From an uncultured Clostridia bacterium (lineage in GTDB: Bacteria > Bacillota_A > Clostridia > TANB77 > CAG-508), in assembly GCA_947624725.1 (NCBI GenBank), contig CANQLP010000028.1:1-16211 (forward strand): a DNA stretch of 16,211 nt. Direction: 5' to 3'. A program made the translations under genes and the position numbers. The notes under the pieces were generated by a model. The model was not told the DNA's origin. It searched no databases and saw nothing but the letters and a program-made list of their open reading frames with translations. Positions 1 through 8,823 of this stretch are shown piece by piece (the first letter of the stretch is position 1; each line of letters starts with the position of its first letter).

Positions 1-217
1 CCTTACTTCTTGTTCTACTTGCTCTTGATAGCTTGCTATCTTGTAATCTTGGACTGTTGTTTCTGTTCTTCTGATTAGTCCTCCATCTCCCATTATGCCT
101 TTTACTCCTATTGCTGTCAATATGATTAATACTATGATGACTATTATTAGTGATACTAGTGTGATTCCGGTCTTCTCCTTTCTTTAGTAATATTGGTTTT
201 GGTTTGATTTTTTTCAT
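1..217 (-). CDS. Prepilin-like (type IV pilin/pseudopilin) protein, 5' part, needs +1 recoding
   Basis: The first 72 residues of a secreted, membrane-anchored pilin-type protein; the 3' end lies beyond the window. An ATG at 217-215 follows a strong GGAGG. Sixteen codons (MKKIKPKPILLKKGED) lead to an in-frame CGG at 169-167. If its C is skipped, reading continues as GITLVSLIIVIIVLIILTAI and stays open to the window edge. This is the layout of class III signal peptides: a basic leader, a Gly before the cleavage site, then one hydrophobic helix that serves as both membrane anchor and pilin spine. The Gly at the expected cleavage position is the recoded one. Without the skip, the hydrophobic frame has a stop just upstream and no usable start codon. 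The residue usually found at +5 (Glu) is Ser here, as in many atypical clostridial pilin-like proteins. Family call is from pattern only; the substrate or assembly partner cannot be seen. Confidence 0.7.
   Translation of the reverse strand, partial: MKKIKPKPILLKKGEDRNHTSITNNSHHSINHIDSNRSKRHNGRWRTNQKNRNNSPRLQDSKLSRASRTRSK
167..169 (-). other. In-frame CGG, proposed +1 skip site (prepilin)
   Basis: GAC CGG AAT is read as GAC, skip C (position 169), GGA ATC. It joins an ATG/ribosome-site leader to the pilin helix and supplies Gly17, the predicted residue before the prepilin cleavage site. Confidence 0.65.
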
Positions 218-303
218 TTTGGTTTTTTTCCTCCTTTGTTTTGGTTTATTTTTATTTTTAAAATTAATATCTTATATTGTTTCTCCTTTCTTCATCTCCT
301 TAT

Positions 304-367
304 ATTTGGAAGAAATTTTAAGAGATAAAAACCAAACAATAAAATTCTCTTATTCTTTCTTCCAAAT
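304..367 (-). repeat. Inverted repeat / leader hairpin with 12-bp outer arms
   Basis: Arms 304-315 (ATTTGGAAGAAA) and 356-367 are perfect reverse complements. Inside them AAGAGA (320-325) pairs with TCTCTT (346-351), leaving a 20-nt loop. It lies about 90 nt upstream of the prepilin start codon. No U-tract follows, so it is not an obvious terminator. Confidence 0.6.
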
Positions 368-383
368 ACAAGGAGACGCCAAA

Positions 384-451
384 AAGACACATGAATAACT
401 TCATGCATCCTTTGTCATACGACAAAAAACAGCACAAATTTCATGTGTCTT
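384..451 (-). repeat. Inverted repeat with nested hairpin in the prepilin leader
   Basis: Arms 384-395 (AAGACACATGAA) and 440-451 are perfect 12-nt reverse complements. Between them TTTGTC (411-416) and GACAAA (421-426) form a small stem with the loop ATAC. This nested arrangement fits a structured RNA element or a protein-binding site. Confidence 0.55.
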
Positions 452-490
452 ATTCAAATTTTCGTATTTTAAATTATCCCCTAAGCTACA

Positions 491-515
491 TGTGTGTGTG
501 TGTGTGTGTGTGTGT
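491..515. repeat. Dinucleotide microsatellite (TG)12
   Basis: Twelve uninterrupted TG units (CA on the transcribed strand) plus one T, inside the prepilin leader about 100 nt downstream of the promoter. Tracts of this length are prone to slipped-strand length change, so it could alter leader structure or spacing between cells. Confidence 0.9.
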
Positions 516-617
516 ACAGCCGCAAGGGTTCTAGCGTTTGTATTCAATTTGGTTTGGTTCATTTTTTTGGTTTTCCTTTTTGGTTTGTTTTTTTTAGTTT
601 TATTCAAACTTATTTTC

Positions 618-646
618 ATTATACCCATTTGTTTTACAAATGTCAA
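618..646 (-). promoter_or_regulatory. Consensus sigma-70/sigma-A-type promoter for the prepilin transcript
   Basis: On the minus strand, TTGACA (646-641), 17 nt, then TATAAT (623-618): a perfect match to both consensus hexamers with ideal spacing. It lies downstream of the eno terminator and points at the prepilin gene. Confidence 0.8.
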
Positions 647-733
647 TAACAATTTTTGACATTTTTTGAAATTGTTTTAATTTCTTAAATTTAAAATATA
701 AAAAAACTAGCTCTATCATTCTTTCTACGCAAT

Positions 734-761
734 AAAAAAAGACGCCTGTGCGTCTTTTTTT
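734..761 (-). terminator. Rho-independent terminator of the glycolytic operon
   Basis: On the minus strand a GACGC stem, ACAG loop and GCGTC are flanked by A- and T-runs and start directly after the eno stop codon. The seven-base T-run makes it a typical intrinsic terminator; the opposite A-run could let it act in both directions. Confidence 0.92.
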
Positions 762-763
762 AT

Positions 764-2113
<1,350 letters not shown>

Positions 2114-2785
2114 TTATTTTGTTATTAATATTTGACTTTTAGGGACATGTGTATTTTTAAATTCCATTTCCTCTAATTTTTCTTCTGTAACAAACTCAAA
2201 TTTCTTTTCAGTATCTTTTATTGTTTCTATGTGTTTATTTACTGATTTAGTATAAAGTGGCATCTCAAATATCGTCTCTTTTTGCTTTTTACTTCTTCTA
2301 TATGTATCTATAACTTCTCTTTCTTTCCTATTTAGACTCTCATATGGCAAATTTAAGTATCTATATGTCCAAATTACACGCCTACTATATGTATCCATAT
2401 CATCACTATTTAAATCATCATACCCATAAATAACTTTATATTTTAGGTTTTCAATAACAATTGTCATATTAGTCCATAAGCCGTTTTCTTGATTTGCATG
2501 CAAACTTCTAAGTTTTTTTATGCTATTATATAAATCATCTGCCATCTTAAAATACTGTTCTTCATCAATATTAAACCTTTTTGGTACTTCATAGACATTT
2601 ATAGCTCTTTTTTTTAAAATACCATTTGGGTAATAATAGAAAAACATTTCTCCTGTTTGTATTCCATTTTCTCTTTCCATTACAGATGCATAAAGATATA
2701 ACTTATCCCACTTTTCAAGTAGCATAGAAAATAACTTTTTTTGTATTTCTTCATGTGCTCTCTTTATTTCTGGAAGTTCTTGCAC
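2114..2785 (-). CDS. YezG/DUF600-like (immunity/antitoxin-family) protein
   Basis: A 223-residue soluble protein with no signal peptide or membrane segment. Residues about 20-165 follow the pattern I know from the Bacillus YezG/DUF600 family, whose members neutralise LXG-type toxins: WDKLYLYASV near the start, a strand with MFFYYYPNG, then a helix, LWTNMTIVIENLKYKVIYGY and the acidic DDLNSDDMD, then RRVIWTYRYLNLP. A charged tail of about 55 residues follows. The start is GTG at 2785, preceded by AGGAGG about ten bases upstream. It sits 18 nt after gpmI and 42 nt before eno, so it is co-transcribed with glycolytic genes, an odd place for an immunity protein; no toxin gene is visible here. Family assignment is by pattern memory and needs a profile search; another role is possible. 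Confidence 0.6.
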   Translation of the reverse strand: MQELPEIKRAHEEIQKKLFSMLLEKWDKLYLYASVMERENGIQTGEMFFYYYPNGILKKRAINVYEVPKRFNIDEEQYFKMADDLYNSIKKLRSLHANQENGLWTNMTIVIENLKYKVIYGYDDLNSDDMDTYSRRVIWTYRYLNLPYESLNRKEREVIDTYRRSKKQKETIFEMPLYTKSVNKHIETIKDTEKKFEFVTEEKLEEMEFKNTHVPKSQILITK

Positions 2786-2803
2786 AAAAATGTCCCTCCT
2801 ACC

Positions 2804-4342
2804 TTATTTATTTATAATTAAATTTTCTCCTGTCATTTCACTTGGAACTTTAAGTCCCATTATATAACACATTGTTGGAGCCAAATCTGCAAGTTTACCG
2901 TTCCTTCAAACTAACATTTTCCATTCCAACAAGTATTAGTGGAACTGGATTTGTAGTATGAGCTGTATGTGGCTCTCCAGTCTTGTAATCTATCATTTGT
3001 TCAGAATTTCCATGGTCTGCAGTAATTAGCAATACTCCACCTTTTTCTCTTACCTTATCTACAACTTTACCAACACATTCATCAATTGCTTCAATTGCTT
3101 TAATTGCAGCTTCTAATATTCCTGTATGTCCTACCATATCAGGATTGGCATAGTTTAATATTATGCTGTCATATTTATCCTCATCAATTGCTGCAAGTAG
3201 TTTATCTGTAACTTCATATGCACTCATTTCAGGTTTTAAGTCATATGTTGCAACTTTAGGAGATGGCACAAGTATTCTGTCTTCTCCTTTAAATACCTTT
3301 TCTTCTCCTCCATTAAAGAAGAATGTAACATGTGCATATTTTTCTGTTTCTGCAATACGAAGTTGCTTTAATCCTTTTTTACTAATATACTCCCCAAATG
3401 TATTAGTAAGTGGTGCTTTCTTAAATGCTATCTTTACATTAGGGATAGTTTCGTCATACTGTGTAAAACATACAAAATTTAATTTTAGAGATTTAGTTTC
3501 AAATTCATTAAATTCTTTATCAACTAAACTTCTTGTAATCTGTCTTGCTCTATCTGGTCTAAAGTTAAAGAATATTACAGAATCATTATCCTCTATTTTT
3601 GCAATTGGTTCTCCTTCTGCATTTGTCATAACAATAGGCTCAATAAATTCATCAAAAATTTCTTGTTCATATGATTTTTCAACTGCAATTATTGGGTCTT
3701 GTGCTTTCTTTCCTTCACCATTTACCATTGCATCATAGCAAAGCTTTGTTCTTTCCCATCTCTTATCTCTATCCATTGCATAATATCTACCTGATATTGT
3801 CGCAATTTTTCCTACACCTTTTTCTTGCATCTTTTCTTTTAATTCTGTTATATACATTTCTCCAGATGCAGGCGGTGTATCTCTTCCATCCATAAAGCAA
3901 TGAACAAAAACATTTTCAAAGCCCTGTCTTTTTGCAGTTTCCAATAAGCCATATAAATGTCTTATATGACTGTGTACTCCTCCATCAGACACAAGTCCCA
4001 TGATGTGTAATTTAGAATTATTCTTCTTGCAATTTTCTATTGCATCTACAAATTCTTTAATGCTAAAGAAATCTCCATCTTCTATTGTTTTTGTTATTCT
4101 TGTTAACTCTTGATAAACTATTCTTCCGAGCCCCAATATTTGTATGTCCAACTTCAGAATTTCCCATTTGTCCGTTCTGGTAAGCCAACTTTTAAGCCAC
4201 TTGTGTATATTTTAGTATTTGGGCATGTTTCCATAAGTTTATCAATATTTGGTGTATTTGCAAGTTTGACTGCATTCCCTTTTTCTTCTGCATTTATTCC
4301 AAATCCATCTAATATCATTAGCATGGTCAGTTTACTTTTCAT
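2804..4342 (-). CDS. gpmI: Cofactor-independent phosphoglycerate mutase, needs three +1 skips
   Basis: Interconverts 3- and 2-phosphoglycerate; Mn-dependent in this family. Read plainly, the gene breaks after 62 residues, resumes in another frame and stops early. Skipping one C at each of three in-frame CGG codons (4172-4174, 4126-4128, 2898-2900) gives one 511-residue chain, the normal family length. It begins [11 protein letters not shown] (metal site), then GLPE-G57-QMGNSEVGH with catalytic Ser exactly at residue 62, then NIGA-G72-[36 protein letters not shown] and [10 protein letters not shown], and ends LKE-G481[10 protein letters not shown] to a stop at 2804. The catalytic Ser is encoded only in the 15-codon stretch between the first two skips. 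Start ATG at 4342 follows GAGGA, 20 nt after tpiA. A pseudogene is the alternative, but all three lesions are the same motif in the same codon phase and the rest is intact. Confidence 0.88.
2898..2900 (-). other. In-frame CGG, proposed +1 skip site (gpmI site 3)
   Basis: GAA CGG TAA would end the protein. Skipping the C at 2900 gives GAA GGT AAA and continues as [10 protein letters not shown], the conserved GpmI C-terminus, to a stop at 2804-2806. The only clear case followed by T rather than A. Confidence 0.75.
4126..4128 (-). other. In-frame CGG, proposed +1 skip site (gpmI site 2)
   Basis: GCT CGG AAG is read as GCT, skip C (4128), GGA AGA, giving the family sequence NIGAGRIVYQ. It lies 15 codons after site 1. 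Confidence 0.78.
4172..4174 (-). other. In-frame CGG, proposed +1 skip site (gpmI site 1)
   Basis: GAA CGG ACA is read as GAA, skip C (4174), GGA CAA, giving [13 protein letters not shown] with the catalytic serine. Unskipped reading ends at 4154 after 62 residues. Confidence 0.8.
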
Positions 4343-4362
4343 TGATTTTAGTCCTCTTTTCT

Positions 4363-5115
4363 TTATTCATCATAATTTACAATTTTAGCGAATTCTTCTG
4401 GATCTAAGCTTGCTCCTCCAACTAAGCCTCCATCTATATCTGATTTTTCAAATAATTCCTTTGCATTTTTGCTTTTAACGCTTCCACCATATTGTATTAT
4501 AACACAATCTGCCGTATCATTTCCATATATTTTCGCAATTTCTTCTCTAATTTTTTGAATACTTGAATTTGCATCATCAGAAGTTGCAGTTTTTCCAGTT
4601 CCAATTGCCCATATTGGTTCATATGCAATAATGGTGTTTTTTACTTGTTCATTAGTTAAGCCATCTAATGCAAGTCTTGTTTGTCTTGTTATAACATCAT
4701 ATGCTAAGCCTTTTTCTCTTTCTTCAAGTGTTTCTCCTACGCATACAATAGGTTTTAAGTCATTTGCAAAAGCTGCCTTTATTTTCTTATTTACTGTTTC
4801 ATCAGTTTCTGCAAAATACTGTCTTCTTTCTGAATGCCCGATTATAACATATTCTACTCCAATTGATTTTAGCATTTTACCAGAAACTTCTCCAGTATAT
4901 GCACCCTTTTCTTCAAAATGCATATTTTGTGCACCTATCTTAATATTTGTACCTTGCGCATTCAAAAGAGCATAAAACAAATCTGTATATGGCACACACA
5001 AAATAACTTCATTTTTTGTGTCTTTTACAAGTGGTTCAAATGCTTGTATAAAATCAATTGCCTCATTTGGAAGCATATTCATCTTCCAATTTCCAGCGAT
5101 AACTTTTCTTCTCAT
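4363..5115 (-). CDS. tpiA: Triosephosphate isomerase
   Basis: Interconverts dihydroxyacetone phosphate and glyceraldehyde 3-phosphate. The 250 residues form a complete TIM barrel. Visible landmarks are AGNWKMN (substrate-binding Asn and Lys), VIIGHSERRQYF with the catalytic His, AYEPIWAIGTGKTA with the catalytic Glu and the flexible loop 6, and the phosphate-gripping QYGGSVK and GGLVGGASL. ATG at 5115 follows AGGAG. It lies 16 nt after pgk and 20 nt before gpmI, so the five glycolytic genes are tightly packed apart from the YezG-like insertion. No in-frame CGG; a CGG at about 4508 is split as ACG GCA. Confidence 0.98.
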   Translation of the reverse strand: MRRKVIAGNWKMNMLPNEAIDFIQAFEPLVKDTKNEVILCVPYTDLFYALLNAQGTNIKIGAQNMHFEEKGAYTGEVSGKMLKSIGVEYVIIGHSERRQYFAETDETVNKKIKAAFANDLKPIVCVGETLEEREKGLAYDVITRQTRLALDGLTNEQVKNTIIAYEPIWAIGTGKTATSDDANSSIQKIREEIAKIYGNDTADCVIIQYGGSVKSKNAKELFEKSDIDGGLVGGASLDPEEFAKIVNYDE

Positions 5116-5131
5116 ATTTTATTTCTCCTTT

Positions 5132-6316
5132 TTATTTATCCTCTAAACAATCAATTCCAGGTAATACCTTTCCCTCAAGATACTCAAGAGAAGCTCCTCC
5201 ACCTGTTGAAATATGTGTCATCTTATCTGCAAGTCCTGCTTTTTCAACTGCTGCTGCTGAATCTCCTCCACCGATTACAACTGTTGCATCAATATTTCCT
5301 AATACTCTTGCAATTTCATTTGTACCATTTGCAAATTTAGAAAATTCAAATACCCCAAGTGGTCCATTCCACATAACAGTTTTAGCTGTCTTTAAAACTT
5401 CTGCATATAAATTTATTGTCTCAGGTCCAATGTCTAATCCTTGCCATCCGTCTTCCATATCTTCTATCTTAACAATTTTGCTTTCTGCATTTTCATCAAA
5501 TTCTTTTGCCATATTTACATCTACTGGCAATAATAATTTAACATTCTTTTCTTCTGCTTTCTTCATAAGTTCTTTTGCTAAATCTAATTTATCTTCTTCA
5601 CAAACAGAAGAGCCAATATTTATTCCTTTAGCCTTTAAGAATGTATATGCCATTCCTCCACCTATTATTAATACATCTACTTTCTCAAGTAAATTATTAA
5701 TAACCATAATCTTGTCAGAAACTTTCTTTCCACCTAATATTGCAACAAATGGTCTTTCAGGATTATTTAAGGCTTCCCCTAAAAACTTAATTTCTTTTTC
5801 TATTAAAAATCCTGAGACAGATGGTAAAAATTCAGAAACCCCTGCTGTTGAAGAATGTGCTCTATGAGCTGTTCCAAATGCATCATTTACATATATTTCT
5901 GCAAGAGATGCAAGTTCTTTTGAAAATTCTCTATCATTTTCTTCTTCTCTCTTATCAAATCTTACATTTTCAAGTAGAACAATTTCTCCCTCTTTCATAT
6001 TCGCTGTCAATTCTTTTGCACTTTCTCCTATAATGTCAGATGCCATCTTTACTTCTTTCCCAAGTAATTTTGAAAGTTCTTCTGCGACTGGTTTTAGTGA
6101 AAATTCTTTTTTAACCTCTCCTTTTGGTCTTCCAAGATGTGAGCAAAGAATAACCTTTGCATTATGATCTAACAAATATTGTATTGTAGGGATTGCTCCT
6201 TTGATTCTTCTATTGTCAGTAATATTTCCTTCGCTATCTTGAGGAACATTAAAATCACATCTAACCAATACTTTCTTTCCTGAGACATCTATATCTCTTA
6301 TTGTTTTTTTACTCAT
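5132..6316 (-). CDS. pgk: Phosphoglycerate kinase
   Basis: Transfers phosphate from 1,3-bisphosphoglycerate to ADP. The 394 residues make a full two-domain kinase: VRCDFNVPQ and SHLGRPKG in the N-terminal substrate domain, [14 protein letters not shown], the [10 protein letters not shown] hinge region, WNGPLGVFE, and the nucleotide-binding [11 protein letters not shown] near the C-terminus. The ATG at 6316 ([14 protein letters not shown]) matches the usual family start. Another ATG two codons upstream (6322) is possible, but leaves only about four bases after GGGAG. Separated from gap by 74 nt containing a strong hairpin, which could set the gap:pgk ratio. No in-frame CGG. Confidence 0.98.
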   Translation of the reverse strand: MSKKTIRDIDVSGKKVLVRCDFNVPQDSEGNITDNRRIKGAIPTIQYLLDHNAKVILCSHLGRPKGEVKKEFSLKPVAEELSKLLGKEVKMASDIIGESAKELTANMKEGEIVLLENVRFDKREEENDREFSKELASLAEIYVNDAFGTAHRAHSSTAGVSEFLPSVSGFLIEKEIKFLGEALNNPERPFVAILGGKKVSDKIMVINNLLEKVDVLIIGGGMAYTFLKAKGINIGSSVCEEDKLDLAKELMKKAEEKNVKLLLPVDVNMAKEFDENAESKIVKIEDMEDGWQGLDIGPETINLYAEVLKTAKTVMWNGPLGVFEFSKFANGTNEIARVLGNIDATVVIGGGDSAAAVEKAGLADKMTHISTGGGASLEYLEGKVLPGIDCLEDK

Positions 6317-6347
6317 ATTCATTTATCTCCCTTCTTTATAAACCAAA

Positions 6348-6378
6348 TTAGAAACTAGAGAAATTCTCTAGTTTCTAA
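6348..6378 (-). repeat. Perfect inverted repeat (hairpin) between gap and pgk
   Basis: Two 15-nt arms (TTAGAAACTAGAGAA and its reverse complement) around one central A, so about a 13-bp stem with a 5-nt loop. It begins 12 nt after the gap stop codon. Downstream on the minus strand is TTTGG rather than a T-run, so it more likely acts as a weak attenuator, processing site or 3' stabiliser than as a full terminator. Confidence 0.7.
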
Positions 6379-6390
6379 CGAATGCTAAGA

Positions 6391-7450
<1,060 letters not shown>

Positions 7451-7467
7451 TTTCTTTATTCGGTACT

Positions 7468-7496
7468 ATTGTATATCAAAGTTTTGTACTTTGCAA
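7468..7496 (-). promoter_or_regulatory. Promoter of the glycolytic operon
   Basis: Minus-strand TTGCAA (7496-7491), 17-nt spacer, TACAAT (7473-7468). One or two mismatches per hexamer with ideal spacing, about 75 nt upstream of gap. Confidence 0.65.
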
Positions 7497-7526
7497 GTGT
7501 TTTTATTAATTTTCCTGTATAATAAA

Positions 7527-7565
7527 TAGGGTATACTAAAATCAACACAATCTTAGTATACCCTA
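7527..7565 (-). terminator. Hairpin terminator after the 64-aa gene
   Basis: A perfect 13-bp stem (7527-7539 with 7553-7565; TAGGGTATACTAA arm) with a 13-nt loop, located 28 nt after the stop codon of the small gene and before the gap promoter. The following bases are A/T-rich (ATTTATTATA) but not a clean T-run. Confidence 0.65.
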
Positions 7566-7593
7566 CTTATTATATTTTCTTACAAAATTTTCA

Positions 7594-7788
7594 TTAAAAC
7601 TTAATTTCTTGAAATAAAAAGTTTTTTACACCTTGCCATGTAATTTCTTGATGTAAGAACTCATTTATTTCATCTTCAACCTTTTGTTGATAAGGTGTTA
7701 ATTCTACTGTTATATCTTGTAGCCAAAATGCTTTAAATTTACTCCAAAACCCAACTTTTACCGGTAATTGTGTTTCATTCTCTTCCAT
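7594..7788 (-). CDS. Small conserved-looking protein of unknown function, 64 aa
   Basis: I do not recognise a function. The protein is acidic at the start (MEENETQLP), then has an aromatic, basic stretch KVGFWSKFKAFWLQDI, the segment VELTPYQQKVEDEINEFLHQ that should form an amphipathic helix, and a C-terminus FLFQEIKF. FWLQDI and FLFQEI look like a repeated short motif. No membrane helix or signal peptide is evident. The start ATG follows AGGAGG at ideal distance, a promoter lies just upstream, and a terminator follows, so it is a stand-alone, well-expressed transcription unit between the translation operon and the glycolytic operon. Confidence 0.8.
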   Translation of the reverse strand: MEENETQLPVKVGFWSKFKAFWLQDITVELTPYQQKVEDEINEFLHQEITWQGVKNFLFQEIKF

Positions 7789-7804
7789 TTTTGTTTCCTC
7801 CTTT

Positions 7805-7818
7805 GTAATTCGAATTAC
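7805..7818. promoter_or_regulatory. 14-bp perfect palindrome in the leader of the 64-aa gene
   Basis: GTAATTCGAATTAC reads identically on both strands and lies between the promoter and the AGGAGG ribosome site, where a bound dimeric repressor would block transcription. The regulator is unknown. Confidence 0.4.
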
Positions 7819-7834
7819 TTTTTCTTCTTATTTA

Positions 7835-7863
7835 TTTATACTATACTTTTTTCCATTTTGCAA
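7835..7863 (-). promoter_or_regulatory. Promoter of the 64-aa gene
   Basis: Minus-strand TTGCAA (7863-7858), 17 nt, TATAAA (7840-7835). The -35 hexamer is the same as in the gap promoter. Confidence 0.65.
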
Positions 7864-7917
7864 GTTTTTCCAGTATTTTTTATATTAAATTTCTGTTACA
7901 ATTCCTTTACGAATTTG

Positions 7918-8806
7918 TTACGAATTTAAAAATACAACATCTCTTACAAGTTTCTTTTCTTCCAATTTGCCTGTTCCGTATAAAGTTTTCGCTAGCATCA
8001 TATATTCTGTATATATCATCCTTTAAATTTAAAGATAACTTTACACCATTTAAAAATAGCTTTAATTCCTTTTCATTTAGAATAATCTTTTCTTTTTCTT
8101 CTAATAATTCTTCTACGCTAATTATTTTATCTTCAAAAAATTTTAGATTTTCTTTATTTTCTTCTATTTCTTTAAATGTAAGTGCCTGCTTTAAATCAAA
8201 TTTTCCGAACCTTAAGTCTTCTTAAATCACTCATATATCCGAATTTCTCCGAAGGGCATTTGATATATCTGCACAAAGAGACCTAATATATGTACCTTTT
8301 GATGAATGTACTGTAATATATATTTGTTTGTTTTCTATGTCTATTTTATTTAATTCAATACTATATATTTCAATTCTTCTCGGTTTTATCTCTACTGTTT
8401 CGCCTTTTCTTGCATATTCATAAAGCTTTTTTCCATTTACCTTTATTGCTGAATACATTGGTGGCATTTGTGGTTGCTCTCCGATAAACTTATTTAAGAC
8501 GCTTCTTACATTTTCCTCACCTAAATTTGATAAATTAACCTCTTTTTCCTCTAGAACTTTCCCTTCACTATCTAAAGTATCAGTTCTTCTTCCTAAAGTT
8601 ATAGTCGCAGTATATATTTTATCATGCTCTATCAAATACTTTGAAATTTTTGTAGCGTCTCCTATAAGTAAAGGAAGGACACCAGAAGCCATTGGATCCA
8701 AAGTTCCTGTGTGTCCTATCTTTTCATTTAATATTTTTCTCAATTTATATACTACATCAAATGAGGTACAATTCTTTTCTTTATCTACAATTAAAATTCC
8801 CTTCAA
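7918..8806 (-). CDS. truB: tRNA pseudouridine-55 synthase, needs four +1 skips
   Basis: Makes pseudouridine 55 in the T-loop of tRNAs. Read plainly the gene stops at 8231 after 191 residues, losing the whole C-terminus. Skipping one C at four in-frame CGG codons (8249-8251, 8239-8241, 8205-8207, 7976-7978) gives 294 residues, a normal TruB length. Landmarks: KIGHTGTLDPMASGVLPLL with the catalytic Asp, YTATITLGRRTDTLD, GTYIRSLCADI, then NAL-G186-EI-G189-YMSDLRRLKV-G200-KFDLKQALTF, which matches the TruB region before its C-terminal domain, and finally NFI-G276-TGKLEEKKLVRDVVF to a TAA at 7918. The 76 codons between sites 3 and 4 are open. Start is TTG at 8806 (MKGILIVDKEK), 17 nt after nrnA, with GAAGGG upstream. 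Last gene of the rimP operon. A decayed gene is unlikely because every lesion is the same motif. Confidence 0.88.
7976..7978 (-). other. In-frame CGG, proposed +1 skip site (truB site 4)
   Basis: ATA CGG AAC is read as ATA, skip C (7978), GGA ACA, giving ENFIGTGKLEEKKLVRDVVF, a typical TruB C-terminus. Confidence 0.75.
8205..8207 (-). other. In-frame CGG, proposed +1 skip site (truB site 3)
   Basis: GTT CGG AAA is read as GTT, skip C (8207), GGA AAA, giving RRLKVGKFDLKQALTF, matching the TruB RT-x-G-F motif region. Confidence 0.8.
8239..8241 (-). other. In-frame CGG, proposed +1 skip site (truB site 2)
   Basis: ATT CGG ATA is read as ATT, skip C (8241), GGA TAT. Only three codons (GGA GAA ATT) separate it from site 1. 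Confidence 0.78.
8249..8251 (-). other. In-frame CGG, proposed +1 skip site (truB site 1)
   Basis: CTT CGG AGA is read as CTT, skip C (8251), GGA GAA. Without the skip the frame ends five codons later at 8231. Confidence 0.8.
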
Positions 8807-8823
8807 TTTTGCATATATCCCTT

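Larger units (their letters stand above)
218..617 (-). promoter_or_regulatory. Long structured 5' leader of the prepilin gene
   Basis: About 390 nt separate the likely transcription start (near 611) from the prepilin ATG. I see no convincing gene here. The stretch holds a (TG)12 tract, a hairpin with 12-bp outer arms (384-451) enclosing a second small hairpin, another hairpin with 12-bp arms (304-367), and several GGAG motifs near the start codon. I do not recognise a known riboswitch class. A leader of this length suggests post-transcriptional control, which is inference. Confidence 0.45.

Noticed and set aside
204..398. Plus-strand hydrophobic reading frame of 64 codons
   Set aside because: It overlaps the prepilin start and ribosome site in antisense, has no ribosome site, and its Phe/Leu content is what T-rich antisense DNA gives.
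218..617. c-di-GMP riboswitch upstream of the pilin gene
   Set aside because: Clostridial pilins can be controlled this way, but I could not find the conserved core of either class in this leader.
401..652. Minus-strand reading frame with a His-Thr repeat
   Set aside because: It starts inside the prepilin promoter region, lacks a good ribosome site even from the internal ATG at 562, and its repeat is only the CA tract translated. A short leader peptide cannot be excluded.
2804..4342. gpmI as a decayed pseudogene
   Set aside because: Three lesions of identical type at codon boundaries, with all catalytic motifs and the family length otherwise intact, plus the same lesion in truB, L7Ae and the prepilin, do not fit random decay.
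7864..7917. Terminator after truB
   Set aside because: Only an imperfect seven-pair stem with a bulge and no following T-run; the TACGAATTT direct repeat at the truB end also seems incidental.
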